Assembly (NCBI RefSeq): GCF_031178525.1 | Contig: NZ_JAPSJA010000002.1 | Span: forward strand, 1 to 43,048 | DNA from: Microbacterium sp. | GTDB taxonomy: Bacteria > Actinomycetota > Actinomycetes > Actinomycetales > Microbacteriaceae | Direction: 5' to 3' | Length of the DNA: 43,048 nucleotides | Part shown: piece by piece, positions 28,478 to 35,881 of the stretch | How positions within the stretch are numbered: position 1 is the first letter of the stretch | How the letters are laid out: every line of letters begins with the position of its first letter | Translations under genes and position numbers: made by a program | Notes under the pieces: generated by a model | What the model was told of the DNA's origin: nothing | What the model saw: only the letters and a program-made list of their open reading frames with translations | Database searches by the model: none

Positions 28478-28831
28478 TCAGGCGGCGAGCGCGAGGACCT
28501 GCGCACCGCCGGGCATGGCGGGCGCGGGAGCCGTTTTCGTACGCAGATCGTCCGCGATGCCGGCAGTCAGGTCGAGAAGGCTCTCGCCGAGCGCTCCGAG
28601 CACCGCGGCGATCATCTCGCTGGAGGCCTCCTTGCGCCCACGCTCCATCTCCGACAGGTACTGCACCGAGATCCCGGCGCGGCGTGCGACCTCCGACAGC
28701 GTCTCGCCCCGCTCGCGGCGCAGCCGCCGCAGCCGCTCGCCCACGAGGTGGCGCCACAGCGGATCCGGATCGGGGGACGGGCCGCGGCTCGCGGCTTCGC
28801 GCCTGTCGGGGAGAGGAAGCAGCTCGGCCAT
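28478..28831 (-). CDS. ClgR/PopR-type HTH transcriptional activator of clp genes
   Basis: This 117-aa XRE-type regulator has a helix-turn-helix at about 34-88. It carries the ClgR/PopR hallmark ISVQYLSEMERGRKEASSE near 54-72, whose YLSE-ERG-KEASSE core is near invariant in regulators that switch on clpP operons. It ends QVLALAA, close to the SsrA degron ending and to the C-terminal Ala-Ala that marks Streptomyces PopR for ClpP degradation. The ATG at 28831 has TACCGT 7 nt upstream (leaderless type); GTG 28849 would add six residues. It is cotranscribed with, or just upstream of, the two clpP genes, and a PopR-like box lies about 50 bp before its start. Confidence 0.85.
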   Translation of the reverse strand: MAELLPLPDRREAASRGPSPDPDPLWRHLVGERLRRLRRERGETLSEVARRAGISVQYLSEMERGRKEASSEMIAAVLGALGESLLDLTAGIADDLRTKTAPAPAMPGGAQVLALAA

Positions 28832-28838
28832 GCCCCTC

Positions 28839-28844
28839 ACGGTA
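28839..28844 (-). promoter_or_regulatory. -10 box of leaderless ClgR/PopR-like gene
   Basis: On the minus strand TACCGT is followed by 7 nt and the ATG at 28831. The PopR-like box at 28872-28890 is then centred about 50 bp upstream of the start, a usual place for an activator. Confidence 0.55.
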
Positions 28845-28871
28845 GGCACCCGCCCCCGGCGGGCGCATCCG

Positions 28872-28890
28872 GTTCCGCCGAGAGCAGAAC
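28872..28890. promoter_or_regulatory. PopR-like box 1, between regulator and oxidoreductase gene
   Basis: GTTCCGCC-GAG-AGCAGAAC fits TTTCTGCC-N3-GGCAGAAA at 6 of 8 positions in each arm with the same 3-bp spacer (consensus recalled from S. lividans work). It also covers the expected -35 of the divergent gene at 28909, so the regulator could activate itself and repress that gene. Confidence 0.5.
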
Positions 28891-28896
28891 GACCGC

Positions 28897-28902
28897 TAGG
28901 TT
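28897..28902 (+). promoter_or_regulatory. -10 box of leaderless oxidoreductase gene
   Basis: TAGGTT ends 6 nt before the GTG at 28909. Confidence 0.6.
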
Positions 28903-28908
28903 GATCGC

Positions 28909-29352
28909 GTGGCGAGGTACGTGAGGCCCACGGCGGCCGACGCGGTGTTCAACGGGCTCGTGGGCTTCCTGACGCGGATCGGGCTGCCCCTCGCGGGAAG
29001 CCGTGTGCTCGCGGTTCGCGGCCGTTCGAGCGGTGAATGGCGCACGACGCCGGTCAATCCTCTGCGCGTCGCGGGCGACCGCTACCTGGTGGCGCCGCGC
29101 GGGCACACGCAGTGGGTGCGCAACCTCCGCGTGGCGGGGGCGGGTGAGCTGCGCTCCGCGCGCCGCGTCGAGCGCTTCGTCGCGGAGGAGGTCCTCGACG
29201 CCGACAAGCCGCCCATCCTGCGTGCCTACCTCGTCGCGTGGGCGTGGGAGGTCGGGCGCTTCTTCGAGGACCTCGACAAGGATGCGACCGACGCGCAGCT
29301 GCGCGCGGCCGCACCGGACTTCCCCGTCTTCCGCATCCGCCCCCTGCCGTGA
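28909..29352 (+). CDS. Nitroreductase/deazaflavin-type oxidoreductase (DUF385)
   Basis: This 147-aa protein is a second member of the DUF385 split-barrel family in this window, distinct from the one at 24289-24783. It has an N-terminal helix (ADAVFNGLVGFLTRIGLPLAG), then VLAVRGRSSGEWRTTPVNPLRVAGDRYLVAPRGHTQWVRNLRVAGAGELRSA, the cofactor-binding core in which TTP and GHTQWVRNLR are typical. A C-terminal FFEDLDKDATDAQLRAAAPDFPVFRI follows. Family members reduce activated double bonds or nitro groups with F420 or flavin; the substrate is unknown. It is divergent from the ClgR/PopR-like gene across 77 bp and converges on the transglutaminase-like gene with 7 nt between stops. Confidence 0.85.
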   Translation: MARYVRPTAADAVFNGLVGFLTRIGLPLAGSRVLAVRGRSSGEWRTTPVNPLRVAGDRYLVAPRGHTQWVRNLRVAGAGELRSARRVERFVAEEVLDADKPPILRAYLVAWAWEVGRFFEDLDKDATDAQLRAAAPDFPVFRIRPLP

Positions 29353-29359
29353 CGGCCGC

Positions 29360-30271
29360 TCACGCCGAGCGGGCGAGCCGTACGAGGATCGGCTCGTCGC
29401 CGAACGGGGAGGCCTGGATGACCGCGTCGCGCGGGTTCAGGCCGTCGTCCGCGCGGTAGCGCTCGAGCAGCCGGGTCTCCGCGTCGGCGTCGCCCGCGTC
29501 CGCGGCGAGGAGCAGGGCGGCGACGTCGTCCGCCCACGCCGCCTCGGCCTCGCTCACGCCCGCCCCTGGCGGCTCGATGCGGCCCCATCCGTCCCACAGC
29601 AGCAGCTCATCGCCGAAGCGGTGCGCGACCTCGTAGATGACCTCCTCGAGCAGGAAGCGGTCGCCGCGCAGCATCGGCACCTCCGGTGCGACGCCGAACG
29701 TGTCGGCATCCAGCTCCCCCTCCCGGAAGCGCACCCACGCCTGCGCGGCCGTGAGGAACCCGCGGGGGCGGCCGAGCGCGATGTCCATCGGATCCGGCAG
29801 GCCCTCCAGCGGACCCGCGACCTCCGGATCGAAGCGCCGCCAGCGCCCGTCCAGCCACGCCTCCACGATCACGTGGTCGTGGTGCCAGCCGGGCGTGAAG
29901 TAGCCCGCGAAGCCCACGCGGCTGCGTGCCGGGATCCCGTGCTGCCGCAGGGCCGCGACGCACAGGAGCGTGTGGTCGCGGCAGCAGCCCTGCACGCGCG
30001 CCGACGCCTCGCGCGGACGGTCGAGCGGCTCGGGATGGCGCGCCTGGTCCGTCGACAGGATGTCCTCGATCCACCGCAGACAGATGTCGCCGCGCGTCAC
30101 GGCCGGCAGCTCCTCGCCCGACGCGCGGTAGTGCACGATCACGTTCCGCGCGACGGCCGACAGGGCCGCGGGATCCGTCGGCAGTGCGTCGAGCAGGGAC
30201 GCGTGCGCGCCGGGAGCGGAGTACGGGGTGTGCGCGGCGTGATCCACGGCCGACACCGGGGGCTTGTCCAT
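29360..30271 (-). CDS. Transglutaminase-like domain protein
   Basis: This 303-aa protein has a transglutaminase/cysteine-protease-like core with a complete triad. Cys97 lies in VQGCCRDHTLLCVAALRQHGIPAR, His133 in WHHDHVIVEAWL and Asp148 in RWRRFDPE. The N-terminal 90 residues are helical with DICLRWIEDIL, and the C-terminal half is acidic and lacks membrane segments or a signal peptide, so the protein is probably cytoplasmic. The physiological substrate is not known. The start is uncertain. ATG 30271 has a CATCAT box 6 nt upstream; ATG 30307 and GTG 30316 in the same frame are alternatives that add 12 or 15 residues. Confidence 0.82.
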   Translation of the reverse strand: MDKPPVSAVDHAAHTPYSAPGAHASLLDALPTDPAALSAVARNVIVHYRASGEELPAVTRGDICLRWIEDILSTDQARHPEPLDRPREASARVQGCCRDHTLLCVAALRQHGIPARSRVGFAGYFTPGWHHDHVIVEAWLDGRWRRFDPEVAGPLEGLPDPMDIALGRPRGFLTAAQAWVRFREGELDADTFGVAPEVPMLRGDRFLLEEVIYEVAHRFGDELLLWDGWGRIEPPGAGVSEAEAAWADDVAALLLAADAGDADAETRLLERYRADDGLNPRDAVIQASPFGDEPILVRLARSA

Positions 30272-30464
30272 GGCGGCATGATGCCACTCCGGCGCGGCGC
30301 GGGCCATCGCCTTCACGGGCTACCGGCGCGTCGGCCCTGCGGGCTGATCTCACATCGCACCGCGCGGCCGGGTGAGGGAAGCGTCACCAGCCGTAACGCG
30401 CAAGGGCCCGTGGGCGAAACGACCGCACGCGACTCTGGGAGCAATCCGACCCCGAGGAGCCCGC

Positions 30465-31352
30465 ATGTCATACGTGAAGCCCGCCGAACTGATCACCGCC
30501 ATGATCGAGGCCGGCGAGTCGAAGGTCCTGATGTCCACCCGCGACACGCTCATCCGCGGGTTCATGGGCGGCGCCACGCTGACGATCGCCGCCGCGTTCG
30601 CCGTGACGGTGTCGACCAACACGGGCGAGCCGCTGATCGGCGCTCTGCTGTTCCCGGTGGGCTTCGTGCTGCTGTACCTGCTCGGCTACGACCTGCTGAC
30701 GGGCGTCTTCACGCTCGCGCCCCTCGCGCTGTTCGACCGTCGCCCCGGCATCACGCTCGGCGGCATCGGCCGCAACTGGGGGCTGGTGTTCCTCGGCAAC
30801 TTCGCCGGCGCGTTCACGGTCGCCGTGCTCATGGCGATCTACTTCACATACGGCTTCACGACCGAGCCGAGCGCCGTGGGGCAGGCGATCGGCGAGATCG
30901 GCCACGGCCGCACGCTCGGGTACGCCGAGCACGGCTTCGGCGGCATGCTGACGCTGTTCATCCGCGGCATGCTCTGCAACTGGATGGTGTCGATGGGCGT
31001 CGTCGCGGCGATGATCTCGACCTCCGTCACGGGCAAGGTGCTCGCGATGTGGCTGCCGATCATGCTGTTCTTCTACATGGGCTTCGAGCACTCGGTCGTG
31101 AACATGTTCCTGTTCCCCGTGGGCCTGCTGCTCGGGGCCGACTTCACGATCATGGACTACCTGATCTGGAACGAGATCCCGACCGTCGTCGGCAACCTCG
31201 TGGGCGGCCTGACGTTCGTCGGCCTGATGATCTTCGCGACGCACGGCCGCACCGCCCCGAAGCGCGTCGTCGTCACGCGGCCGAACGGGAAGAGCTTCGC
31301 GGCGTCCCCCACGCGCGTGCCCGACCACCTGCTCGAGCAGGCGCGCGACTGA
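30465..31352 (+). CDS. Formate/nitrite transporter (FNT) family protein
   Basis: FNT proteins are pentameric channels for small monocarboxylates, nitrite or hydrosulfide. The 295-aa protein begins YVKPAELITAMIEAGESK and has six hydrophobic segments. The conserved FNT features are RGFMGGATLTIAAAFA in helix 1, LGYDLLTGVFTLAPLALFD, GNFAGAFTVA, RGMLCNWMVSMGVV and FFYMGFEHSVVNMFLFPVG; the EHSVVNM stretch holds the central pore histidine. The ATG at 30465 has GAGGAG upstream; the longer frame from 30372 is less likely. Neighbours do not indicate the substrate: no formate or nitrite enzyme gene is adjacent. Confidence 0.92.
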   Translation: MSYVKPAELITAMIEAGESKVLMSTRDTLIRGFMGGATLTIAAAFAVTVSTNTGEPLIGALLFPVGFVLLYLLGYDLLTGVFTLAPLALFDRRPGITLGGIGRNWGLVFLGNFAGAFTVAVLMAIYFTYGFTTEPSAVGQAIGEIGHGRTLGYAEHGFGGMLTLFIRGMLCNWMVSMGVVAAMISTSVTGKVLAMWLPIMLFFYMGFEHSVVNMFLFPVGLLLGADFTIMDYLIWNEIPTVVGNLVGGLTFVGLMIFATHGRTAPKRVVVTRPNGKSFAASPTRVPDHLLEQARD

Positions 31353-31429
31353 CATCCCCCGGCGGGGATTCCGGATAACCCGAAACGGGATGTCCGGATC
31401 CCTCGGTGGGGCGGGCGGCGGCGCCGTCC

Positions 31430-31435
31430 TAGCTT
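31430..31435 (+). promoter_or_regulatory. -10 box of leaderless histidine kinase gene
   Basis: TAGCTT ends 6 nt before the ATG at 31442, the first gene of a three-gene operon. Confidence 0.6.
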
Positions 31436-31441
31436 TAGGAC

Positions 31442-32740
31442 ATGACCACTCAGGTTCCCCCCTCACCGGCCGTGCCGGCCCCGGGCGCTCCCGCCCGACG
31501 CCGGCTGCCGGCCCACTCATCGCCGCTGCGGCTCGCGGGCGCCCTCGCGCAGCTCGCGGCCCTCGGCGTCGTCGGCCCCATCCTGGCGGGTGCCATCGGG
31601 CTGCTGCTCGGCCTGGGCGTCGGCCTGCTGCCCGTGCTGGCCATCGGCGTCGTCTTCCTGCTCGGCCTCGTGTACCTGCTGTTCGCGATCGGCTGGCTCG
31701 AGACCGCGCGCATCGACGGCCTGTACGACGCCGGCCTGCCGGCTCTGCGCCCGCGCCGGATGTCCCGTCGCACGTTCGGCGGCTTCCTCGCGATGGTGTG
31801 GCATCAGTTCATCGACGCCCCCATGTGGCGGGCGATCGCGAACCTGGCGATCGCGACGATCCTCGGCTGGATCACGCTCTGGCTGTTCCAGACGCTCGTG
31901 TCCTCGGTCGCCCTCGCGTTCGCGCCCCTGTACGCGCCGGATGGCGTCGCCGGCTTCCTCGGCTTCGACGTCATCACGGGCTGGGCGCCGCTCGTCGGCA
32001 TCCTGACCTTCCTGGCCTCCGCGGCGGCGCTGGTCGGCATCGCGCTGCTGCACGGCGTGCTCGCCCGCGTGATCGTCATCCCGACGCGCGAGGCGCAGCT
32101 GGTCGAGCAGGCCCGCGTGTCCGACGTGCAGCGTGCCGGAGCGATCCGGGCGTCCGAGGTGGAGCGCACGCGCATCGAGCGCGACCTCCACGACGGCGTA
32201 CAGCCCCGGCTCGTGTCGGTCGGCATGACACTCGGGCTCGCCCAGCAGAAGCTCGAGGAGGATCCGGATGGCGCGCGCGCGCTGATCGAGGAGGCCCACA
32301 CCTCCACGAAGGCGGCGATCACCGAGCTGCGTCAGCTGGCGCGCGGGATCCACGCCTCGGTGCTGGACGACCGCGGGCTCGACGCCGCGCTGTCTGCGCT
32401 CGCCGGGCGATCCCACATCCCCGTGCGGCTCGACGTGCGCCTGAACGGCCGCTGCAGCCGCGACGCCGAGGCCGCCGTCTACTTCGCGATCGCGGAGTCG
32501 CTGACGAACGCCGCGAAGCACTCACGGGCCAGCGAGTGCCGCGTCACGGTGCGCGTGCGTGACGACGGCACCCTGTGGGCCCGCGTCGAGGACAACGGCC
32601 TGGGTGGCGCCCGCGTGCTGCCGGGCGGCGGCCTGGACGGCATCTCGAACCGCGTGCTCGCCGCTCGGGGCGCCGTGCGGCTCGACAGCCCGCTCGGCGG
32701 CCCCACCGCTCTGGAGGTGAGCGTGCCATGCGCGTCCTGA
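31442..32740 (+). CDS. Sensor histidine kinase, NarL/LiaS-type (HisKA_3)
   Basis: This 432-aa membrane kinase probably senses a membrane or envelope signal. A Pro/Ala-rich N-terminus precedes hydrophobic segments at about 32-85 and 130-210, so the sensor is mostly within the membrane with no large external domain. The dimerisation/phosphoacceptor motif ERTRIERDLHDGVQPRLV places the phosphorylated histidine at about 250. The ATPase domain follows with FAIAESLTNAAKHSRAS (N box), VEDNGLGGA (G1) and GLDGISNRVLAARG (G2). Its end overlaps the response regulator start by 13 nt, and a DUF4097-like membrane protein completes the operon. Confidence 0.93.
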   Translation: MTTQVPPSPAVPAPGAPARRRLPAHSSPLRLAGALAQLAALGVVGPILAGAIGLLLGLGVGLLPVLAIGVVFLLGLVYLLFAIGWLETARIDGLYDAGLPALRPRRMSRRTFGGFLAMVWHQFIDAPMWRAIANLAIATILGWITLWLFQTLVSSVALAFAPLYAPDGVAGFLGFDVITGWAPLVGILTFLASAAALVGIALLHGVLARVIVIPTREAQLVEQARVSDVQRAGAIRASEVERTRIERDLHDGVQPRLVSVGMTLGLAQQKLEEDPDGARALIEEAHTSTKAAITELRQLARGIHASVLDDRGLDAALSALAGRSHIPVRLDVRLNGRCSRDAEAAVYFAIAESLTNAAKHSRASECRVTVRVRDDGTLWARVEDNGLGGARVLPGGGLDGISNRVLAARGAVRLDSPLGGPTALEVSVPCAS

Positions 32741-33438
32741 TCTGCGAGGACTCCGTCCTGCTGCGCGAGGGTCTCGTGCGCCTGCTCGACGGCAGCGGCC
32801 ACACGGTCGTCGCGGCCCTGCCCGACGCCTCGGGCCTCCAGGCCGCGGTGGACGAGACGGATCCGGAGCTCTGCATCCTCGACGTCCGCCTGCCGCCCAC
32901 GTTCACGGACGAGGGCATCCGGGCCGCGGTGGAGCTGCGGGCACGGCGACCGGAGCTTCCCGTGCTGGTGCTGTCGCAGTACGTCGAGGAGCGCTACGCG
33001 AGCGAGCTCATAGCCAGTCAGGGAGCGCCGCGGAGCGGCGCTCCGGGAGGCCAGGGCGGCGCCCTCGGGTACCTGCTCAAGGACCGCGTCGCGGACGTCG
33101 CGGAGTTCCTCGCGTCCGTCACGCGGATCGGGCAGGGCGCGACGGTGCTCGACCCCGAGGTCGTCGCGCAGCTGCTCAGCCGCCGCCGCGAGGACGACCG
33201 CATGTCCCGCCTGACCGAGCGCGAGCGCACCGTGCTCGCGCTGATCGCCGAGGGCAAGTCGAACCAGGCGATCGCCGCGATGCTCTTCCTCTCCGAGGCG
33301 AGCGTCGAGAAGCACATCACCGCGATCTTCCAGAAGCTGGGCCTCGAGCCCGACGAATCCGGCAACCGCCGCGTGCTCGCGGCGCTCGCCCACATCGAGA
33401 GCAGCGGCGGATCGCCGCAGACAGGAACGGCACGATGA
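32728..33438 (+). CDS. LuxR/NarL-family response regulator
   Basis: This is the partner of the upstream kinase. The 236-aa protein has a receiver domain with ICEDS, phosphoacceptor Asp52 in CILDVRLPP and Lys118 in GYLLKDR. A C-terminal LuxR helix-turn-helix follows, with LTERERTVLALIAEGKSNQAIAAMLFLSEASVEKHITAIFQKL. Between helix 4 (RYASELIA) and beta 5 (GALGYLLKDR) it carries about 14 extra residues, SQGAPRSGAPGGQG, where typical family members have two or three. The DNA for this insert contains a perfect 10-bp hairpin (33022-33044). The reading frame is intact. The ATG at 32728 lies inside the kinase gene end. Confidence 0.93.
   Translation: MRVLICEDSVLLREGLVRLLDGSGHTVVAALPDASGLQAAVDETDPELCILDVRLPPTFTDEGIRAAVELRARRPELPVLVLSQYVEERYASELIASQGAPRSGAPGGQGGALGYLLKDRVADVAEFLASVTRIGQGATVLDPEVVAQLLSRRREDDRMSRLTERERTVLALIAEGKSNQAIAAMLFLSEASVEKHITAIFQKLGLEPDESGNRRVLAALAHIESSGGSPQTGTAR
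33022..33044. repeat. In-frame palindrome inside response regulator gene
   Basis: GGAGCGCCGC and GCGGCGCTCC are exact 10-bp arms around GGA, within the codons for the extra receiver segment. It looks like a small palindromic insertion that kept the frame. Confidence 0.6.
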
Positions 33439-34298
33439 ACACCACCGTCACGCCCCCGCCGCCGCCGGCCCCCACGCCGGCCACGGCGCCCCGCAGCGGC
33501 GGGCCCGGCAAGCCCGTCGCGATCATCCTGATCGTTATCGGCGCCCTCATCCTCCTGGGCACGATCGCCGGCGCGATCCGGTCGACCGTCGTGGCGGCCA
33601 CGCGCGTGACCGACACCCTCACCGCCGATGTGGCCGGCGTCTCGTCGCTCGACGTGCAGGCCGACGCCGCGCAGTTCCGGATCGAGTTCGCCGACGTCGA
33701 GGAGGCGACGCTCGAGATCACCGATGCGCACAGCGAGTGGACCCTCCGCCAGGACGGCGACGAGCTGCGCGTGTCGAGCCGCGACGGGCTGCTTGACGGC
33801 TGGGGCCGCTGGGACGGCCCGGGCTGGGGCTGGGGCCGCGAGGAGGAGCGCGTCGTGCTGACGCTGCCGACGTCGCTCGAAGGCGTCGACGCCCGGCTCG
33901 CCGTCTCCGCCGGGGCGCTCGAGAGCGACGGTTCATTCGGCGCGCTCGACCTGGAGCTCGGCGCCGGCAGTCTCGACGTCCGCGGCTCGGCCGACTCGCT
34001 CGCCGCCGACATCAACGCCGGCGCGGCGCGCATCGAGCTGGCCGAGGTCGGCGAGGCGCAGCTCATGCTCGCGGCGGGCCGGCTCGAGGCCGAGCTGACG
34101 GGGACGCAACCGGAACTCGTGGACATCGGCGTGAGCGCGGGTTCGCTCGACCTCACCCTGCCGGAGGGGGAGTACGACGTGCAGGAGGACATCTCCGCCG
34201 GCGCGATCGACAACCGCCTCGAGTCGGCGAGCTCGTCCGATCACCAGGTTCTGGTGGACATCGCCGCGGGGCACGTGAGCCTGCGCTCCGCGCGCTGA
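33435..34298 (+). CDS. DUF4097-like membrane-anchored protein
   Basis: This 287-aa protein follows the kinase and regulator genes with an ATGA overlap. The first 27 residues are rich in Pro, Thr and Ala, one transmembrane helix follows at about 28-48 (VAIILIVIGALILLGTIAGAI), and the rest is external or cytoplasmic depending on topology. It consists of repeated beta strands ending in Leu/Val/Asp patterns (LAVSAGALESDGSFGALDLELGAGSLDVRGSADSLAADINAGAARIEL). This is the beta-helix-like layout of DUF4097/LiaF-type proteins found beside LiaRS-like systems. In those systems a membrane protein restrains the kinase; by analogy this one may do so, which is inference. Confidence 0.72.
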   Translation: MNTTVTPPPPPAPTPATAPRSGGPGKPVAIILIVIGALILLGTIAGAIRSTVVAATRVTDTLTADVAGVSSLDVQADAAQFRIEFADVEEATLEITDAHSEWTLRQDGDELRVSSRDGLLDGWGRWDGPGWGWGREEERVVLTLPTSLEGVDARLAVSAGALESDGSFGALDLELGAGSLDVRGSADSLAADINAGAARIELAEVGEAQLMLAAGRLEAELTGTQPELVDIGVSAGSLDLTLPEGEYDVQEDISAGAIDNRLESASSSDHQVLVDIAAGHVSLRSAR

Positions 34299-34343
34299 TC
34301 GCGGTCCCGGCGCCCGATCGGCTCGCCCGATCCTGCCGACTTA

Positions 34344-34408
34344 CGAGGAGATCCGGCTTTTCGAGGATGAATCCCATGGGATTCGCCGCCGAACGCCGGA
34401 TCTCCTCG
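34344..34408. repeat. Nested palindromes between convergent genes
   Basis: CGAGGAGATCCGGC (34344-34357) is the exact reverse complement of 34395-34408. Between them lies the 16-bp perfect palindrome GAATCCCATGGGATTC (34369-34384). It may be a two-way terminator for the DUF4097-like and aminotransferase genes, or a small palindromic mobile repeat. The 121-bp gap holds nothing else. Confidence 0.6.
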
Positions 34409-34419
34409 CGTCGTTGGGC

Positions 34420-35862
34420 TCAGAGCTTCGCCGAAGCCTCCGACAGCACGCCCCGCAGGATGTCGGTGATCTCCGCGAACTCGGCGGGGCCGCACGTGAG
34501 CGGCGGTGCGAGCTGGATGACGGGGTCGCCGCGGTCGTCCGCGCGGCAGTAGAGACCGGCGTCGAACAGGGCGCGCGAGAGGAACCCGCGCAGGAGTCGC
34601 TCGCACTCGTCGGCGTCGAACGTCGCCTTGGTGCCCTTGTCCTTCACCAGCTCGATGCCGAAGAAGTAGCCGTCGCCGCGGACGTCGCCGACGATGGGCA
34701 GATCCCGCAGGGTCTCGAGCGAGGCTCGGAAGGCCGCCGAGTTCGCCCGGACATTGTCGTTCAGCCCCTCGCGCTCGAAGATGTCGAGGTTGGCCATGGC
34801 GACCGCCGTCGAGACCGGGTGCCCGCCGAAGGTGTAACCGTGCAGGAACGTCGTGGTGCCGGTCGCGAACGGCTCGTAGATGCGATCGCTCACGATCGTC
34901 GCGCCGAGGGGTGAGTAGCCGCTCGTGATGGCCTTGGCGCACGTGATCATGTCGGGCACGTAGCCGTACGCGTCGCATGCGAACATGTGGCCGATCCGGC
35001 CGAACGCGCAGATCACCTCGTCGCTCACGAGCAGCACGTCGTAGGTGTCGCAGATCTGGCGCACGCGCTCGAAGTACCCCTTCGGCGGCGGGAAGCAGCC
35101 CCCCGCGTTCTGCACGGGCTCCAGGAACACCGCCGCGACGGTCTCGGGGCCCTCGAACAGGATCATCTCCTCGATCCGGTTCGCGGCCCAGAGCCCGAAC
35201 TCCTCCTCGGTGCCCGTGAAGCCCATCTCCTCGGCGCGGTAGAAGTTCGTGTTCGGCACGCGGAACGCACCCGGCGTGAGCGGCTCGTACATCTCCTTCA
35301 TGGCCGGGATGCCGGTGATGGCGAGCGCGCCCTGCGGGGTGCCGTGGTACGCCACCGCGCGCGAGATGACCTTGTGCTTGGTGGGACGGCCCTGCAGCTT
35401 CCAGTAGTGCTTGGCGAGCTTGAACGCGGTCTCGACCGCCTCGCCGCCCCCCGTGGAGAAGAAGACGCGGTTCAGGTCGCCCGGCGCGTAGTCCGCGAGG
35501 CGGTCGGCCAGCTCGATCGCGCCGGGATGCGTGTAGCCCCAGATCGGGAAGTAGGCCAGCTCGGCGGCCTGCTTCGCGGCCACCTCGGCGAGCTCGCGAC
35601 GGCCATGGCCCGCACCGACCACGAACAGGCCCGACAGGCCGTCGAAGTAGCGCTTGCCGCGGCTGTCCCAGATGTAGTGGCCGTCGCCCTTCACGATCAT
35701 CGGAACCTCGCCGGCAGCGAGCGCTGACTGACGGCCGAAATGCATCCACAGGTGGTCGGCGGCCTTGGCATTGAGCGCCTCCGTGTCGTACCGCGCCGTG
35801 TCGTACCGGGCCGTGTCGTGGCGGGCCGTCTCGAAGGTCTGCTGCTGCTGCGTGTCGGTCAT
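34420..35862 (-). CDS. Class III PLP-dependent aminotransferase
   Basis: This 480-aa enzyme belongs to the omega-amino acid/GABA/diamine transaminase group (fold type I, class III). Landmarks are GHYIWDSRGKRYFDGLSGLFVVGAGHGR, the phosphate-binding STGGGEAVETAFKLAKHY, SRAVAYHGTPQGALAITG, VAAVFLEPVQNAGGCFPPPKGYF and LLVSDEVICAFGRIG. The PLP lysine is in ITCAKAITSGYSPLGA. The substrate is probably an amine or omega-amino acid, but this cannot be fixed from sequence. The N-terminus has three 15-bp repeats encoding DTAR-type units. The ATG at 35862 has GAGGAGG 5 nt upstream. It is 19 nt downstream of an Lrp regulator, which probably controls it. Confidence 0.9.
   Translation of the reverse strand: MTDTQQQQTFETARHDTARYDTARYDTEALNAKAADHLWMHFGRQSALAAGEVPMIVKGDGHYIWDSRGKRYFDGLSGLFVVGAGHGRRELAEVAAKQAAELAYFPIWGYTHPGAIELADRLADYAPGDLNRVFFSTGGGEAVETAFKLAKHYWKLQGRPTKHKVISRAVAYHGTPQGALAITGIPAMKEMYEPLTPGAFRVPNTNFYRAEEMGFTGTEEEFGLWAANRIEEMILFEGPETVAAVFLEPVQNAGGCFPPPKGYFERVRQICDTYDVLLVSDEVICAFGRIGHMFACDAYGYVPDMITCAKAITSGYSPLGATIVSDRIYEPFATGTTTFLHGYTFGGHPVSTAVAMANLDIFEREGLNDNVRANSAAFRASLETLRDLPIVGDVRGDGYFFGIELVKDKGTKATFDADECERLLRGFLSRALFDAGLYCRADDRGDPVIQLAPPLTCGPAEFAEITDILRGVLSEASAKL
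35781..35825 (-). repeat. Three 15-bp tandem repeats in aminotransferase N-terminus
   Basis: Units of CCGTGTCGTACCGGG type at 35781, 35796 and 35811, with a partial fourth after 35826. In the protein they give RHDTARYDTARYDTE. Copy number could vary between strains. Confidence 0.75.
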
Positions 35863-35881
35863 GGCGTCCTCCTCGGATGCG

